This document shows, in pieces, positions 15,403 to 24,360 of a stretch of DNA of 64,000 bases. The notes under the pieces were generated by a model. That model saw nothing but the letters and a program-made list of their open reading frames with translations. It was not told the origin of the DNA and did not search any database. Each line of letters opens with the position of its first letter. The stretch's first letter is position 1. The translations under genes were made by a program, and so were the position numbers. The stretch is from Microbacterium sp. BR1 (GTDB taxonomy: Bacteria; Actinomycetota; Actinomycetes; Actinomycetales; Microbacteriaceae), in assembly GCF_002812725.1 (NCBI RefSeq), contig NZ_NMUN01000005.1, positions 124,001 through 188,000 on the forward strand, in the 5' to 3' direction.

Positions 15403-16437
15403 TCAGGCCGCGCCGTCGAACATGCTCGTGACCGAGCCATCCTCGAACACTTCGTGGATAGCGCGCGCGAGCATCGGCGCGATCGGCAGGATGGTCAGGC
15501 CCGGGAAGCGGCGGCTCTCGGAGAGCGGAATCGTGTCGGTGACGACGACCTCGTCGATGGCGACGTCCTGCAGGCGCTCGGACGCGGGATCGCTGAAGAC
15601 CGCGTGGGTCGCCGCGACGATGACGCGCTCGGCACCCGCGGCCTTGAGAGCCTGCGCGGCCTTCACGATCGTGCCACCGGTGTCGATCATGTCGTCGACG
15701 ATCAGGCAGACGCGCCCCTCGACGTCACCGACGATCTCGTGCACGGTGACCGTGTTGGCGACCTTCGGGTCGCGGCGTTTGTGGATGATCGCCAGCGGCG
15801 CCCCGAGGCTGTCGGACCAGGTGTCGGCGACGCGCACGCGACCCATGTCGGGCGAGACGACGGTCAGCTTTGCCCGGTCTTCCGGTGAAAGCGTCCGCTG
15901 GAAATACTCCAGCAGGACGGGCTTGGCGAAGAGGTGGTCGACGGGACCGTCGAAGAAGCCCTGGATCTGCGCGGCGTGCAGATCGACGCTCATCACACGG
16001 TCGGCACCCGCCGTGCGCAGCAGGTCGGCGATCAGGCGCGCGCTGATCGGCTCGCGCCCACGGCCCTTCTTGTCCTGGCGCGAGTACGGGTAGTACGGCG
16101 CGACCACCGTGATGCGCTTGGCGGAGGCGCGCTTCAGGGCATCGAGCATGATGAGCAGCTCCATGAGCCACTCGTTGACGGGGTGTCCGAACGACTGGAT
16201 GACGAAGACGTCACAGCCGCGGATCGAGACCTCGAAGCGCGTGTAGATCTCGCCGCTCGCGAACGTGCGGTGCTCGGTCGGCGCGAGCTGGATCCCGAGA
16301 GCCTCGGCGACCTCGTTGGCGAGGTCGGGTGCGGAGCGTCCCGAGACGACGACCAGCCGCTTCTTCGTCTTGGCGACGAGTCCGGGCGCGATGTCCAGAT
16401 CGCGATCGAGGTCAACCGTCTTCTTCTTGCGAGCCAT
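15403..16437 (-). CDS. prs: Ribose-phosphate pyrophosphokinase
   Basis: Makes PRPP from ribose 5-phosphate and ATP for nucleotide, His and Trp synthesis. Motifs: RTFASGEIYTRF, VIQSFGHPVNEWLMELLIMLDALKRASAKRITVVAPYYPYSRQDKK, the Mg-binding RVMSVDLHAAQIQGFF, and the PRPP loop VCLIVDDMIDTGGTI. 344 residues; a basic 25-residue N-terminal extension precedes the usual start (KRLVVVSGRSAPDLANEV). Its start codon overlaps the end of glmU by 26 bp, so the two are translationally linked, the standard bacterial glmU-prs order. Confidence 0.96.
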   Translation of the reverse strand: MARKKKTVDLDRDLDIAPGLVAKTKKRLVVVSGRSAPDLANEVAEALGIQLAPTEHRTFASGEIYTRFEVSIRGCDVFVIQSFGHPVNEWLMELLIMLDALKRASAKRITVVAPYYPYSRQDKKGRGREPISARLIADLLRTAGADRVMSVDLHAAQIQGFFDGPVDHLFAKPVLLEYFQRTLSPEDRAKLTVVSPDMGRVRVADTWSDSLGAPLAIIHKRRDPKVANTVTVHEIVGDVEGRVCLIVDDMIDTGGTIVKAAQALKAAGAERVIVAATHAVFSDPASERLQDVAIDEVVVTDTIPLSESRRFPGLTILPIAPMLARAIHEVFEDGSVTSMFDGAA

Positions 16438-17854
16438 TGGGGGCCTTCTCTGCGGCCTGAGCCGCGGCAGTGCCGGGTCGGTTGCGTACGACCCAGCCCT
16501 CGACGTTGCGTTGCGAGGCCACGGTCAGTGCGAGCGCGCCCGGCGGAACGTCCTTCCGCACGACCGTACCGGCACCGGTATAGGCCCCGTCCCCGATTCT
16601 AACGGGCGCGACGAACACGTTGTGTGCGCCGGTACGCACGTGGTCGCCGACCTGCGTGCGGTGCTTCTCGACGCCGTCGTAGTTGGCGATGATCGTCCCC
16701 GCGCCGACATTGGCGCCCACGCCGACCTCGGCATCGCCCAGGTAGGACAGGTGGGGCACCTTGCTGCCGTCGCCGATGCGGGTGTTCTTCGTCTCGACGA
16801 ACGTGCCGATCTTCCCGCGTGCGCCCAGGTAGGTGCCGGGCCGCAGGTACGCGAAGGGGCCGACGGTCGCGCGCGCGCCGATCACGGCGAGCGTCGCGTC
16901 GGTGCGCGTGACGGTGGCGTCCTCGCCCACCTCGCAGTCCACAAGGCTCGTGTCGGGGCCGATGATGGCACCCTCGGCGATGCTCGTGGCGCGCAGGATA
17001 TGCGTGTTCGGCAGCACCGTCACGTCGGGCGCGAGCGATGCCGTCACATCGATCCACGTCGTGGCGGGGTCCTGAACGGTGACGCCCTCGAGCTGCCAGC
17101 GGCGCACCGTGCGGGCGTTGAGCTCAGCGGCGGCCGCCGAGAGCTGCACACGATCGTTGATGCCGAGTGCGGCCGCCGGGTCGGGCGCGAGCGTGGCACC
17201 GATCGTCATCCCGGCCGTGTGGAAGAGCGCGACGACGTCGGTCAGGTACCGCTCGCCCTGCGCGTTCTCGTCGCGGAGCGCGACGATCTCTCGCCGCAGC
17301 GGGGTGGACTGAAAGATGTATACCCCGGCGTTGATCTCGGCGATCGCGCGCTCGTCGGGCGAAGCATCCCGCTGCTCGACGATGCCGGTGACGGCGCCGT
17401 CTGCCGCGCGGATGACGCGGCCATACCCCGTCGGGTCTTCGACACGGGCGCTCAGCAGCGTGACCGCCGCGTCCGCCGCGCGGTGCCCGGCGACGAGTTC
17501 GGCGAGGGTTTCGGCGTCGAGCAGCGGCACGTCCGCACTCAGGATCAGGATGTCGCCGCCGAACTCCGTCAGATGCTCGAGCGCAACCTGCACGGCGCGA
17601 CCGGTGCCCGGGATCTCGTCCTGATCCACGACGATCGCCTCGGGCGCGACATCCTGAACCGCGTCCGCGATCAGATCGCGCTCGTGCCGCACGACGACGA
17701 GCAGCCGATCGGGGTCGAGCGCGCCCGCCGTGTCGAGCACGTGCTGCAGCAGCGACCTGCCGCCGATGCGGTGCAGAACCTTGGGCGTTCGCGATCGCAT
17801 CCGCGTGCCCTGACCCGCGGCGAGGACGACGATGGCGAGATTCTGATCAGTCAT
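16412..17854 (-). CDS. glmU: Bifunctional UDP-GlcNAc pyrophosphorylase / glucosamine-1-P acetyltransferase
   Basis: Makes UDP-GlcNAc for peptidoglycan in two steps. The N-terminal uridyltransferase domain has LAAGQGTRMRSRTPKVLH (from about residue 11); the C-terminal left-handed beta-helix acetyltransferase domain shows hexapeptide repeats and the conserved FVETKNTRIGDGSKVPHLSYLGDAEVG stretch with Lys and Tyr/Asn ligands. 480 residues, normal. ATG 17854 is one base downstream of the tRNA-Gln 3' end, leaving no room for a separate leader. It overlaps prs downstream. Confidence 0.96.
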   Translation of the reverse strand: MTDQNLAIVVLAAGQGTRMRSRTPKVLHRIGGRSLLQHVLDTAGALDPDRLLVVVRHERDLIADAVQDVAPEAIVVDQDEIPGTGRAVQVALEHLTEFGGDILILSADVPLLDAETLAELVAGHRAADAAVTLLSARVEDPTGYGRVIRAADGAVTGIVEQRDASPDERAIAEINAGVYIFQSTPLRREIVALRDENAQGERYLTDVVALFHTAGMTIGATLAPDPAAALGINDRVQLSAAAAELNARTVRRWQLEGVTVQDPATTWIDVTASLAPDVTVLPNTHILRATSIAEGAIIGPDTSLVDCEVGEDATVTRTDATLAVIGARATVGPFAYLRPGTYLGARGKIGTFVETKNTRIGDGSKVPHLSYLGDAEVGVGANVGAGTIIANYDGVEKHRTQVGDHVRTGAHNVFVAPVRIGDGAYTGAGTVVRKDVPPGALALTVASQRNVEGWVVRNRPGTAAAQAAEKAPNGSQEEDG

Positions 17855-17855
17855 G

Positions 17856-17927
17856 CTCCGCCGCCAGGATTCGAACCTAGACCTAACAGCTCCAAAGGCT
17901 GTCGTGCTGCCGTTACACCACGGCGGA
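17856..17927 (-). tRNA. tRNA-Gln (anticodon TTG)
   Basis: On the minus strand a 72-nt cloverleaf: acceptor TCCGCCG / CGGCGGA with discriminator G, anticodon stem ACAGC/GCTGT enclosing CTTTGGA (anticodon TTG), and a T-arm with GGTTCGAATCC. CCA is not encoded; the base after the discriminator is the C preceding the glmU ATG. No mismatch breaks the arms, so it should be functional. Confidence 0.95.
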
Positions 17928-18054
17928 CCGCGACCACCGTGGATCGCCCCTCAAGTCTGCCAGAGCCCGGCGCGGACCTCCGGCGTTTCATCGCGCCCGA
18001 TCGCCCCGCGAGCCGCAGGCGAGACGAAACGACGCCCGATGCCATGATGGGGGG

Positions 18055-18555
18055 ATGCCACGCGAGAGCGACGAAGTCGACCGGATCGTCGCCGCGTGGA
18101 CCGCGCAGCGTCCCGACCTCGACTTCTCGCCGCTCGAGGTGCTCTCTCGCGTCGACCGGCTGTCCCGCCATCTCGACCGCGCACGCCGCGCCGCATTCGG
18201 GCGGAGCGAGCTCGTCTCGTGGGAATGGGACGTCCTGTCAGCCCTGCGCCGCGCCGGCGAGCCGTTCCAGCTCAGCCCCAAGCAACTCCTGCAGCAGACG
18301 CTCGTCTCGAGCGGCACGATGACGAACCGCATCGACCGCCTCGTCGGCCGACGACTGGTGCGTCGCGAGGCCGATCCCGGCGACGGGCGGAGCGTGCTCG
18401 TGACGCTCACCGACGAGGGACGGACGCGCGTCGACGCCGCCATCACCCGCTTGGTCGATGCCGAATCACATCTGCTCTCGGAACTGTCGCGCTCCGACCG
18501 CGAACGACTGGCAGGATTGCTTCGCAAACTGAGCCTGGGATTCGACGCCGGATGA
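18055..18555 (+). CDS. MarR-family transcriptional regulator
   Basis: 166 residues with the MarR winged-helix layout: SWEWDVLSALRRAGEPFQLSPKQLLQQTLVSSGTMTNRIDRLVGRRLVRREADPGDGRSVLVTLTDEGR contains the recognition helix and the beta-wing DxRS/DGRS motif. Dimerisation helices flank it. Such proteins usually repress a neighbouring transporter or enzyme gene and respond to a small molecule. The next gene downstream is a small membrane protein on the same strand, 73 bp away, a possible partner. Upstream lies the divergent tRNA-glmU operon. Confidence 0.92.
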   Translation: MPRESDEVDRIVAAWTAQRPDLDFSPLEVLSRVDRLSRHLDRARRAAFGRSELVSWEWDVLSALRRAGEPFQLSPKQLLQQTLVSSGTMTNRIDRLVGRRLVRREADPGDGRSVLVTLTDEGRTRVDAAITRLVDAESHLLSELSRSDRERLAGLLRKLSLGFDAG

Positions 18556-18628
18556 CACGGCCGCAGCCGTCGACTCGGGCGCGGCGCCCATCATCCCGAC
18601 CGACCGGATCGATCGAAGAGAGACCGCT

Positions 18629-19135
18629 ATGACGAACGCAACCCGATCGGACGAGACCGGCCTTCGTGGATGGCTCCGCCGGGTCTTCGGGGGCCCATCC
18701 GCCGTCTACGGGCTGATCCTGTACTCCGCCCTCATCGCGGGCGTCTCGGACGAATCCACCGACAGCCTCGAAGTGCTGATCGTCTCGTTGTTCTCCCTGA
18801 TCATCTTCTTCATCGCCCACGTCTTCGCGCACACGCTGAGCGACCACGGCGAGCATGGTTTCTGGCACGCGCTCGAGGGCGGGGTGCGCGAGTCTGCGGG
18901 GATGTTGTACGCCGCGATCCCCTCGACGATCGTGTTGATCGCGGGCGCGACGACGCGGATGGATGCGGATGACTCGGTCGGCCTCGCCCTGCTCGTCGCC
19001 ACCATCGTGCTCGGTGTGCTCGGCTACTCGGCCTATGAGCGCCGCGGCGCGGGGCACGTCGTGCGGATCATCGGGGCGGTCGGCACAGCCATCCTCGGCT
19101 TGGCGATCATGATCCTGAACTACGCCGTGCACTGA
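18629..19135 (+). CDS. Hypothetical four-helix membrane protein
   Basis: 168 residues with four predicted membrane helices (about 28-47, 50-72, 95-116 and 121-165 region) and a HVFAHTLSDHGEHGFWHALEGG loop rich in His between helices two and three. It resembles uncharacterised integral membrane proteins of actinobacteria. The His-rich loop could bind a metal, but nothing further supports that. Located after a MarR gene on the same strand and convergent with the ABC-F gene. Confidence 0.7.
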   Translation: MTNATRSDETGLRGWLRRVFGGPSAVYGLILYSALIAGVSDESTDSLEVLIVSLFSLIIFFIAHVFAHTLSDHGEHGFWHALEGGVRESAGMLYAAIPSTIVLIAGATTRMDADDSVGLALLVATIVLGVLGYSAYERRGAGHVVRIIGAVGTAILGLAIMILNYAVH

Positions 19136-19158
19136 CGCGGGAGCTGCCCGCGGTTCGA

Positions 19159-20961
19159 CTACTCGAGCTGCTCCGAGAGCTCCAGCCATCGCTCCTCGAG
19201 ACTGACGTTCTCGGCCTCGAGCTGCCCGATAGCCGTCATCTTCGCCCCGAGCCCGACGAAGTCCGCCTGATCGTGGTCGGCGAGGGCCGTGCGCTTCGCC
19301 GTGATCTCGGCATCGACTTTCGCGATCCGACGTTCGATCGCCGCGAGTTCCTTCTGTGCGGTGCGCAGCTCACCTCCGCTGAGCCCCGCGGCCGCGGCTT
19401 TCGTCCCCACGGCGGCGGATGCCGCCTGCGCACCGCCGGCCTTCTGCTGCTCACGTCGACGGCGCAGATACTCTTCGACGCCGCCCGGCAGGTGGCGCAG
19501 CCGCGTGTCGAGGATCGCGTACTGCTGATCGGTGACGCGCTCGAGGAAGTACCGGTCGTGGCTGACGACGATGAGCGTGCCCGCCCACGAGTCGAGCAGG
19601 TCCTCGATCGCCGCGAGCATGTCGGTGTCGAGGTCGTTCGTGGGCTCGTCGAGGATGAGCACGTTCGGCTGGTCGAGCAAGATGAGCAGGAGTTGGAGGC
19701 GGCGCTTCTGGCCGCCCGAAAGATCCTTGACCGGCGTCGAGAGCTGCTCGGATGCGAAGCCCATCCGCTCGAGCAGTTGACCCGGGGTGAGGTCCTGCGC
19801 CTTCGAGCCCGTACCGATCGTGTAGCTCGTCCGCAATCCCGAGATCACGACCCGGACGGGGTCGGCGAGGTACGGCTCGAGCGAATCCATCTGCTGTGTG
19901 AGGGTCGCGACCTTCACGGTCTTCCCGCGCTTCACCCGGCCTGTCGTGGGCTCGAGCGTCCCCGCGACCAGCCCGAGCAGCGTCGATTTGCCGGCGCCGT
20001 TCACACCCAGAATTCCGGTGCGTTCGCCCGGCGCGATGCGCCATTCCACGTCGTTCAGAACGGGCACCCCGTCATAGGCGACGGATGCGTCGAGCAGGTC
20101 GACCACGTCCTTGCCGAGCCGCGTCACCGCGAGCGACTGCAACGAAACGCGGTCGCGAATCTCGGGCACGTCGGCGATGAGTTCGTTGGCGGCATCGATG
20201 CGGAACTTGGGCTTGGTGGAGCGAGCCGGCGCCCCCCGACGCAGCCACGCCAGCTCCTTGCGGGCGAGATTCTGACGACGCGCCTCGATCGTCGCCGCCT
20301 GGCGGTCGCGCTCGACCCGCTGCAGGATGTACGCGGCATAGCCGCCCTCGAAGGGTTCGACGATGCGGTCGTGCACCTCCCAGGTCGTGTTGCAGACCTC
20401 ATCCAGGAACCACCGGTCGTGGGTCACGACGAGCAGCCCGCCGGAGTTCGGAGCCCACCGTCGCTTCAGATGTTCGGCGAGCCAGGCGATGGCCTCGACA
20501 TCGAGGTGGTTCGTGGGTTCGTCGAGGGCCAGGATGTCCCAGTCCCCGGCGAGCAGGCGCGCCAGCGCGACGCGGCGGCGCTGACCACCCGAGAGGGCGC
20601 CCAGCTTGGCTTCCCACGGCAGGTCGCCCAGCAGCCCCGAGACGACGTCGCGGACGAGCGGATCGCCCGCCCACTCGTGCTCGGGAGTGTCGCCGATGAC
20701 CGCGCCACCGATGGTCTCGTCATCGTCGAGGGTGTCGCCCTGGTCGAGCACGCCGATCCGCACGCCCCCGCGCACCGTGACCCGCCCGCCGTCGGGCTCG
20801 AGACGCCCGGCGAGCATGGCGAGCAGGCTCGACTTGCCGTCGCCGTTCCGGCCGACGATACCGATGCGGTCGCCCTCGTTCACGCCGAGCGAGATCGAGT
20901 CGAAGACGACTTTGGTGGGAAATTCGAGGTGCAGGGCCTCAGCCCCGAGAAGATGAGCCAT
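19159..20961 (-). CDS. ABC-F family ATPase (Uup-like)
   Basis: 600 residues with two ATP-binding cassettes and no membrane segment. First cassette: GRNGDGKSS, LSGGQRRRVALARLL, LALDEPTNHLDV. Second: GVNGAGKST, LSGGQKRRLQLLLILL, LILDEPTNDLDT. The C-terminus (about 520-600) is a charged coiled coil (LAAIERRIAKVDAEITAKRTALADHD), as in Uup. ABC-F proteins act on ribosomes or DNA intermediates rather than in transport; Uup-like members are linked to ribosome assembly and precise transposon excision, and some ABC-F give antibiotic tolerance. Which applies here cannot be read. Confidence 0.92.
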   Translation of the reverse strand: MAHLLGAEALHLEFPTKVVFDSISLGVNEGDRIGIVGRNGDGKSSLLAMLAGRLEPDGGRVTVRGGVRIGVLDQGDTLDDDETIGGAVIGDTPEHEWAGDPLVRDVVSGLLGDLPWEAKLGALSGGQRRRVALARLLAGDWDILALDEPTNHLDVEAIAWLAEHLKRRWAPNSGGLLVVTHDRWFLDEVCNTTWEVHDRIVEPFEGGYAAYILQRVERDRQAATIEARRQNLARKELAWLRRGAPARSTKPKFRIDAANELIADVPEIRDRVSLQSLAVTRLGKDVVDLLDASVAYDGVPVLNDVEWRIAPGERTGILGVNGAGKSTLLGLVAGTLEPTTGRVKRGKTVKVATLTQQMDSLEPYLADPVRVVISGLRTSYTIGTGSKAQDLTPGQLLERMGFASEQLSTPVKDLSGGQKRRLQLLLILLDQPNVLILDEPTNDLDTDMLAAIEDLLDSWAGTLIVVSHDRYFLERVTDQQYAILDTRLRHLPGGVEEYLRRRREQQKAGGAQAASAAVGTKAAAAGLSGGELRTAQKELAAIERRIAKVDAEITAKRTALADHDQADFVGLGAKMTAIGQLEAENVSLEERWLELSEQLE

Positions 20962-21005
20962 ATCCGCTCTAGGCTATGCGACCCGGATGAACGCGCTCGC
21001 AGAAA

Positions 21006-21046
21006 GCACGAGGCGCCCGGGGTGTATGCCGCCGGGCGCCTCGTGC
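21006..21046 (-). terminator. Strong terminator of the osmoprotectant importer operon
   Basis: GCACGAGGCGCCCGG (21006-21020) and CCGGGCGCCTCGTGC (21032-21046) form a perfect 15-bp stem; on the minus strand the hairpin is followed by TTTCT. It lies 22 bp past the stop of the binding-protein gene. Confidence 0.85.
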
Positions 21047-21067
21047 TGCGGAAGGTCCCGTCAAACC

Positions 21068-21982
21068 TCAGACGAGGCCGTTCTCCTCGAGGAACTGCGC
21101 CGCGATGTCGTCCTGCGACATCTCGTCTTCCGTGCTCTGGACGTTCAACGCCACCAGGGCGTCCGCCGTGAGGGCCGCGCTGACGGCGTTGATGACGTCC
21201 GCGATCTCGTCAGCGACATCCGCGTTCACGACGGGGACGACGTTGGACGCGAGAAACAGGCCGTCGGGGTCCTCGAGCACGACGAGGTCCTGGGTCTGGA
21301 TGCGCGGGTCGGCGGTGAAGACGTTCGCGACGTTGACGGTCCCGGCGACGAGGTTCTCGACCGTGGTGTCACCCGTGGGCGAGAAGGTCACCTCGACGCC
21401 GTAGACGTCGGCGAGGCCGGTCGGGCCATACGGACGCTCGGCGAGCTCGGGCGGGCCACCCAGCGTGAGCGGAACGGTGACGTTTGCCAAGTCGGCGATC
21501 GACGTCAGGCCGTTCTCATCGGCGAAAGCCGCGGTGACGGTGTACGAATCCTGATCGCTCGCCTCGGCCTGATCGAGAACCGTGAGATTGTCGGGCAGTG
21601 CCTCCTGCAGGGCGGCGTAGACGTCCTCGGACGTGCGAGCCTCGGTCCCTTCGTCGAAGTACTGCAGCAGGTTTCCGCTGTACTCGGGGAAGAGCGTGAT
21701 GGCGCCGGACTCGATCTCGGGCATGTAGGCGTCACGCTGGCCGATGTTGAACTGACGCTCGACCTCGAACCCGGCGCCCTCGAGCGCCTGAGCGTAGATC
21801 TCGGCGATGATCTCGTTGGAGTAGTACGCCTGCGAACCGACGACGATCGTGTCGCCGGCGGCGGGCCCGCCGCCGGCGGTGTCCTCCTCAAGCGGGTTGC
21901 TCGAGGAGCACCCCGCGAGCACGAGCGCTGCGGTGGCGGCGACGGCCGCGCCGAGCGCGAGCCTGTTCTTCGCTGTGAGCAT
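21068..21982 (-). CDS. Glycine betaine/osmoprotectant ABC transporter substrate-binding lipoprotein
   Basis: 304 residues from ATG 21982 (GAGAAGGAC upstream). Signal peptide with lipobox LVLAGC (Cys 25). The mature part is an OpuAC/ProX-type binding domain: IVVGSQAYYSNEIIAEIYAQALEGAGFEVERQFNIG and AITLFPEYSGNLLQYF are typical of the OpuCC/OsmF group, which binds glycine betaine, choline or related compounds. Last gene of a four-gene operon (ATPase, permease, permease, binding protein). The ligand cannot be decided. Confidence 0.9.
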   Translation of the reverse strand: MLTAKNRLALGAAVAATAALVLAGCSSSNPLEEDTAGGGPAAGDTIVVGSQAYYSNEIIAEIYAQALEGAGFEVERQFNIGQRDAYMPEIESGAITLFPEYSGNLLQYFDEGTEARTSEDVYAALQEALPDNLTVLDQAEASDQDSYTVTAAFADENGLTSIADLANVTVPLTLGGPPELAERPYGPTGLADVYGVEVTFSPTGDTTVENLVAGTVNVANVFTADPRIQTQDLVVLEDPDGLFLASNVVPVVNADVADEIADVINAVSAALTADALVALNVQSTEDEMSQDDIAAQFLEENGLV

Positions 21983-22070
21983 GGTGCTGTCCTTCTCTCT
22001 GTGATGGATCTGTGCTGGGTCTGGTGATCTGGGTGGGTGTTCGGTCTGCTCCGGATCGGTGTCCCCCCGG

Positions 22071-22817
22071 TCAGGCGGCGGAGACCCTCGGTGAGGTCGA
22101 CACGCGCGCGCCACGCTTGCGCCCCCGGGCGCCCGATCCGCTCACGAGCCCGGCCTTCACCCCGCGCGGCACGACAAGCCGTTCGGCGATCGCGAAGATT
22201 CCGTCGAGCACCAGGGCGAGGGCCGCGACGAGGATCGCGCCCGCGAGCACCTGGTTGAACCGATTGAGGTTGATTCCCTGGATGATGTACTGCCCGAGCC
22301 CGCCCAGGCCGACGTAGGCCGCGATCGTGACGGTCGCGACGATCTGCAGCGTCGCGGCGCGCAGGCCCGAGACGAGCAGGGGGAGCCCGAGCGGCACCTC
22401 GACGCGCCACAGGATCTGCCATTCCGTCATGCCCATCGCCCGCCCCGCGTCCACGACCCGACGATCGATGGCCTCGAACCCGGTGTACGCGCCCGCGAGG
22501 ATCGACGGGATCCCCAGCAAGACGAACGTGATCACCGCGGCGGCCGGAGTCTGGAGCACCCCCATGACGAGCACCAGCAGCACGAGCAGACCGAACGACG
22601 GGATGGCGCGCGCCGCACCGGAGATCGCCACGGCGATCTCTCGTCCCCTGCCGGTGTGTCCGATGATCCAGCCGAGAGGAACCGCGACGGCGGCGGCGAT
22701 CAGCACCGAGAGGAAGGTGAACCCGAGGTGCTGCGCGAGAGCGACGGGGATTCCCATCGGGCCCGACCAGCGCTCGGGCGCGAGCATCCACGCGAAGGCT
22801 TCCACGATCAGGTTCAT
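22071..22817 (-). CDS. Osmoprotectant ABC transporter permease (OpuCD/ProW type)
   Basis: 248 residues from ATG 22817, which overlaps the preceding permease stop as ATGA. About six membrane helices; the BPD_transp_1 coupling loop is seen as RRVVDAGRAMGMTEWQILWRVEVPLGLPLLVSGLR (EAA motif). The N-terminal LGFTFLSVLIAAAVAVPLGWIIG is typical of the YehW/OpuCD group. A basic tail ends the protein. Pairs with the upstream permease to form the membrane channel. Confidence 0.9.
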   Translation of the reverse strand: MNLIVEAFAWMLAPERWSGPMGIPVALAQHLGFTFLSVLIAAAVAVPLGWIIGHTGRGREIAVAISGAARAIPSFGLLVLLVLVMGVLQTPAAAVITFVLLGIPSILAGAYTGFEAIDRRVVDAGRAMGMTEWQILWRVEVPLGLPLLVSGLRAATLQIVATVTIAAYVGLGGLGQYIIQGINLNRFNQVLAGAILVAALALVLDGIFAIAERLVVPRGVKAGLVSGSGARGRKRGARVSTSPRVSAA

Positions 22818-23506
22818 GCCGTGACCTCCGTCGCGGCCTGCGCCCGGCGGGCGCGACGCTCGGCGCGTCGGCTGGGCTTGCGGGCCCACGGCATGAGGGC
22901 ACGACCCGCGAGCACGAGCAGGTAGTCCAGGATCAGCGCGATGACCACGACCGCCACCACACCCGCGAGCACCTCGGGGATGATCCGCCGCTGCAACCCG
23001 TTGGTGAAGAGATAGCCGAGGTTCTCGACGCCGATGAGGATCCCCACGGTGGCCAGAGAGATCGTGCTCACGGCCGTCACTCGGAGACCCGCGAGGATGA
23101 CGGGGCCCGCGAGCGGGAATTCGACCGCCCAGAACCGGCGGAACGAACCGTACCCGAGGGCCGTGGATGCCTGACGGAGAGCCGGATCGACCGACTGCAG
23201 GCCGTCCGACACCGAACGGACCATGATCGCGATCGCGTAGATGGTCAGCGCGATGATGAGGTTCGTCGGGCTCGTCGCTCGATACCCGAACACCGCGGGC
23301 AGCAGCATGAGCAGCGCGAGCGAAGGAATCGTGTAGAGCAGTCCGACGACCGTGATGAGGCCGCTCCGCAGGAGCTTGTATCGGAAGGCCACCCAGCCCA
23401 GCGGCACCGCCAGCAAGAAGCCGACCACGATCGCGATGACGCTCTGACGCAGGTGCAGGAGCGTGAGCTCGGCGATCAGGTCGAGGTTGTCGCCGACCCA
23501 GTTCAC
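22814..23506 (-). CDS. Osmoprotectant ABC transporter permease (OpuCB type)
   Basis: 230 residues, about six helices: LTLLHLRQSVIAIVVGFLLAVPLGWVAF, LLYTIPSLALLMLLP, and the coupling loop SVDPALRQASTALGYGSFRRFWAVEFPLAGPVILAGLR. The C-terminus is Arg/Ala-rich and cytoplasmic. Follows the ATPase gene by 13 bp and overlaps the next permease by 4 bp. Confidence 0.9.
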   Translation of the reverse strand: MNWVGDNLDLIAELTLLHLRQSVIAIVVGFLLAVPLGWVAFRYKLLRSGLITVVGLLYTIPSLALLMLLPAVFGYRATSPTNLIIALTIYAIAIMVRSVSDGLQSVDPALRQASTALGYGSFRRFWAVEFPLAGPVILAGLRVTAVSTISLATVGILIGVENLGYLFTNGLQRRIIPEVLAGVVAVVVIALILDYLLVLAGRALMPWARKPSRRAERRARRAQAATEVTA

Positions 23507-23519
23507 GTCAGCGCCCGAT

Positions 23520-24344
23520 TCACGTCATCGTCCGATCCACGAGCGCGCCCTGCGTGCGGCCTTCGGCGTCGATCACCACCGTGCCGTGATCGGTCTGCTT
23601 GAGACGGAGCGCCCGCTTGCCCTTGTCTGCGCCGATGAAGCTCGCCACGAAGTCGTTCGCGGGAGACTCCATGATCGAGTCGGGACTGCCGACCTGTGCG
23701 ACCGCTGCCCCCTTCTCGAGGATCACGACCTGGTCGCCGAGCAGGAACGCCTCGTCGATGTCGTGGGTGACGAACACGATCGTCTTGCCGATCTCACGCT
23801 GGAGGCGCAGCAGCTCTTCCTGCAACTCCGCGCGCACGATCGGATCGACCGCGCCGAAGGGCTCGTCCATCAGCAGGATGTTCGGATCGGCGGCCAATCC
23901 GCGGGCCACACCGACGCGTTGCTGCTGGCCACCCGAGAGCTGACTCGGGTAGCGGTCGGCCATGGCGCGATCGAGCCCGACCGTGTCCATGAGTTCTCGT
24001 GCACGCTCGCGCGCCTGCTTGCGGGGAGTCCCCTGCAGAACCGGCACCGTGGCGATGTTGTCGATGACCGAGAAGTGCGGCAAGAGGCCGGAGTTCTGCA
24101 TGACGTAGCCGATGCTGCGCCGCAGCTGCACGGCGTCTCGCGAACGGATGTCCTCGTCGTCGATGACGATCGACCCACCGGTCGGCTCGACCATCCGGTT
24201 GATCATCCGCAGCAGGGTCGTCTTGCCGCAGCCGGACGATCCCACGAGCACGGTCGTCTGGTGGGCGGGCAGGGTCAGCGAGAAGTCATCGACGGCCACG
24301 GTGCCGTCCGGATACTCCTTGGAGACCGAGCGGAACTCGATCAT
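23520..24344 (-). CDS. Osmoprotectant ABC transporter ATP-binding protein (OpuCA/ProV type)
   Basis: 274 residues. Walker A GSSGCGKTT, Q-loop YVMQNSGLLPHFSVIDNIATVP, signature LSGGQQQRVGVARGLA, Walker B ILLMDEPFGAVDPI and switch VVTHD-like FVTHDIDEAF; the MDEPFGAVDPIVR wording is characteristic of the ProV/OpuCA/YehX group. The C-terminus has no recognisable CBS pair; only about 40 residues follow the cassette (DHGTVVIDAEGRTQGALV), so CBS-mediated ionic sensing is probably absent. First importer gene, 16 bp after the DUF427 stop. Confidence 0.92.
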   Translation of the reverse strand: MIEFRSVSKEYPDGTVAVDDFSLTLPAHQTTVLVGSSGCGKTTLLRMINRMVEPTGGSIVIDDEDIRSRDAVQLRRSIGYVMQNSGLLPHFSVIDNIATVPVLQGTPRKQARERARELMDTVGLDRAMADRYPSQLSGGQQQRVGVARGLAADPNILLMDEPFGAVDPIVRAELQEELLRLQREIGKTIVFVTHDIDEAFLLGDQVVILEKGAAVAQVGSPDSIMESPANDFVASFIGADKGKRALRLKQTDHGTVVIDAEGRTQGALVDRTMT

Positions 24345-24360
24345 CGTCGGGGCTCAGCCG

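Noticed and set aside
17856..18054. tRNA-Gln as integration site of an island
   Set aside because: No integrase gene or duplicated tRNA 3' end was seen; the neighbours are normal backbone genes.
18055..18555. The MarR regulator as controller of the catabolic island
   Set aside because: MarR proteins bind other palindromes, no GGATCC pair lies near this gene, and it is far outside the island.
24345..24360. Riboswitch or leader RNA before the osmoprotectant importer
   Set aside because: Only 16 bp separate the ATPase gene from the DUF427 stop; there is no room for a structured leader.
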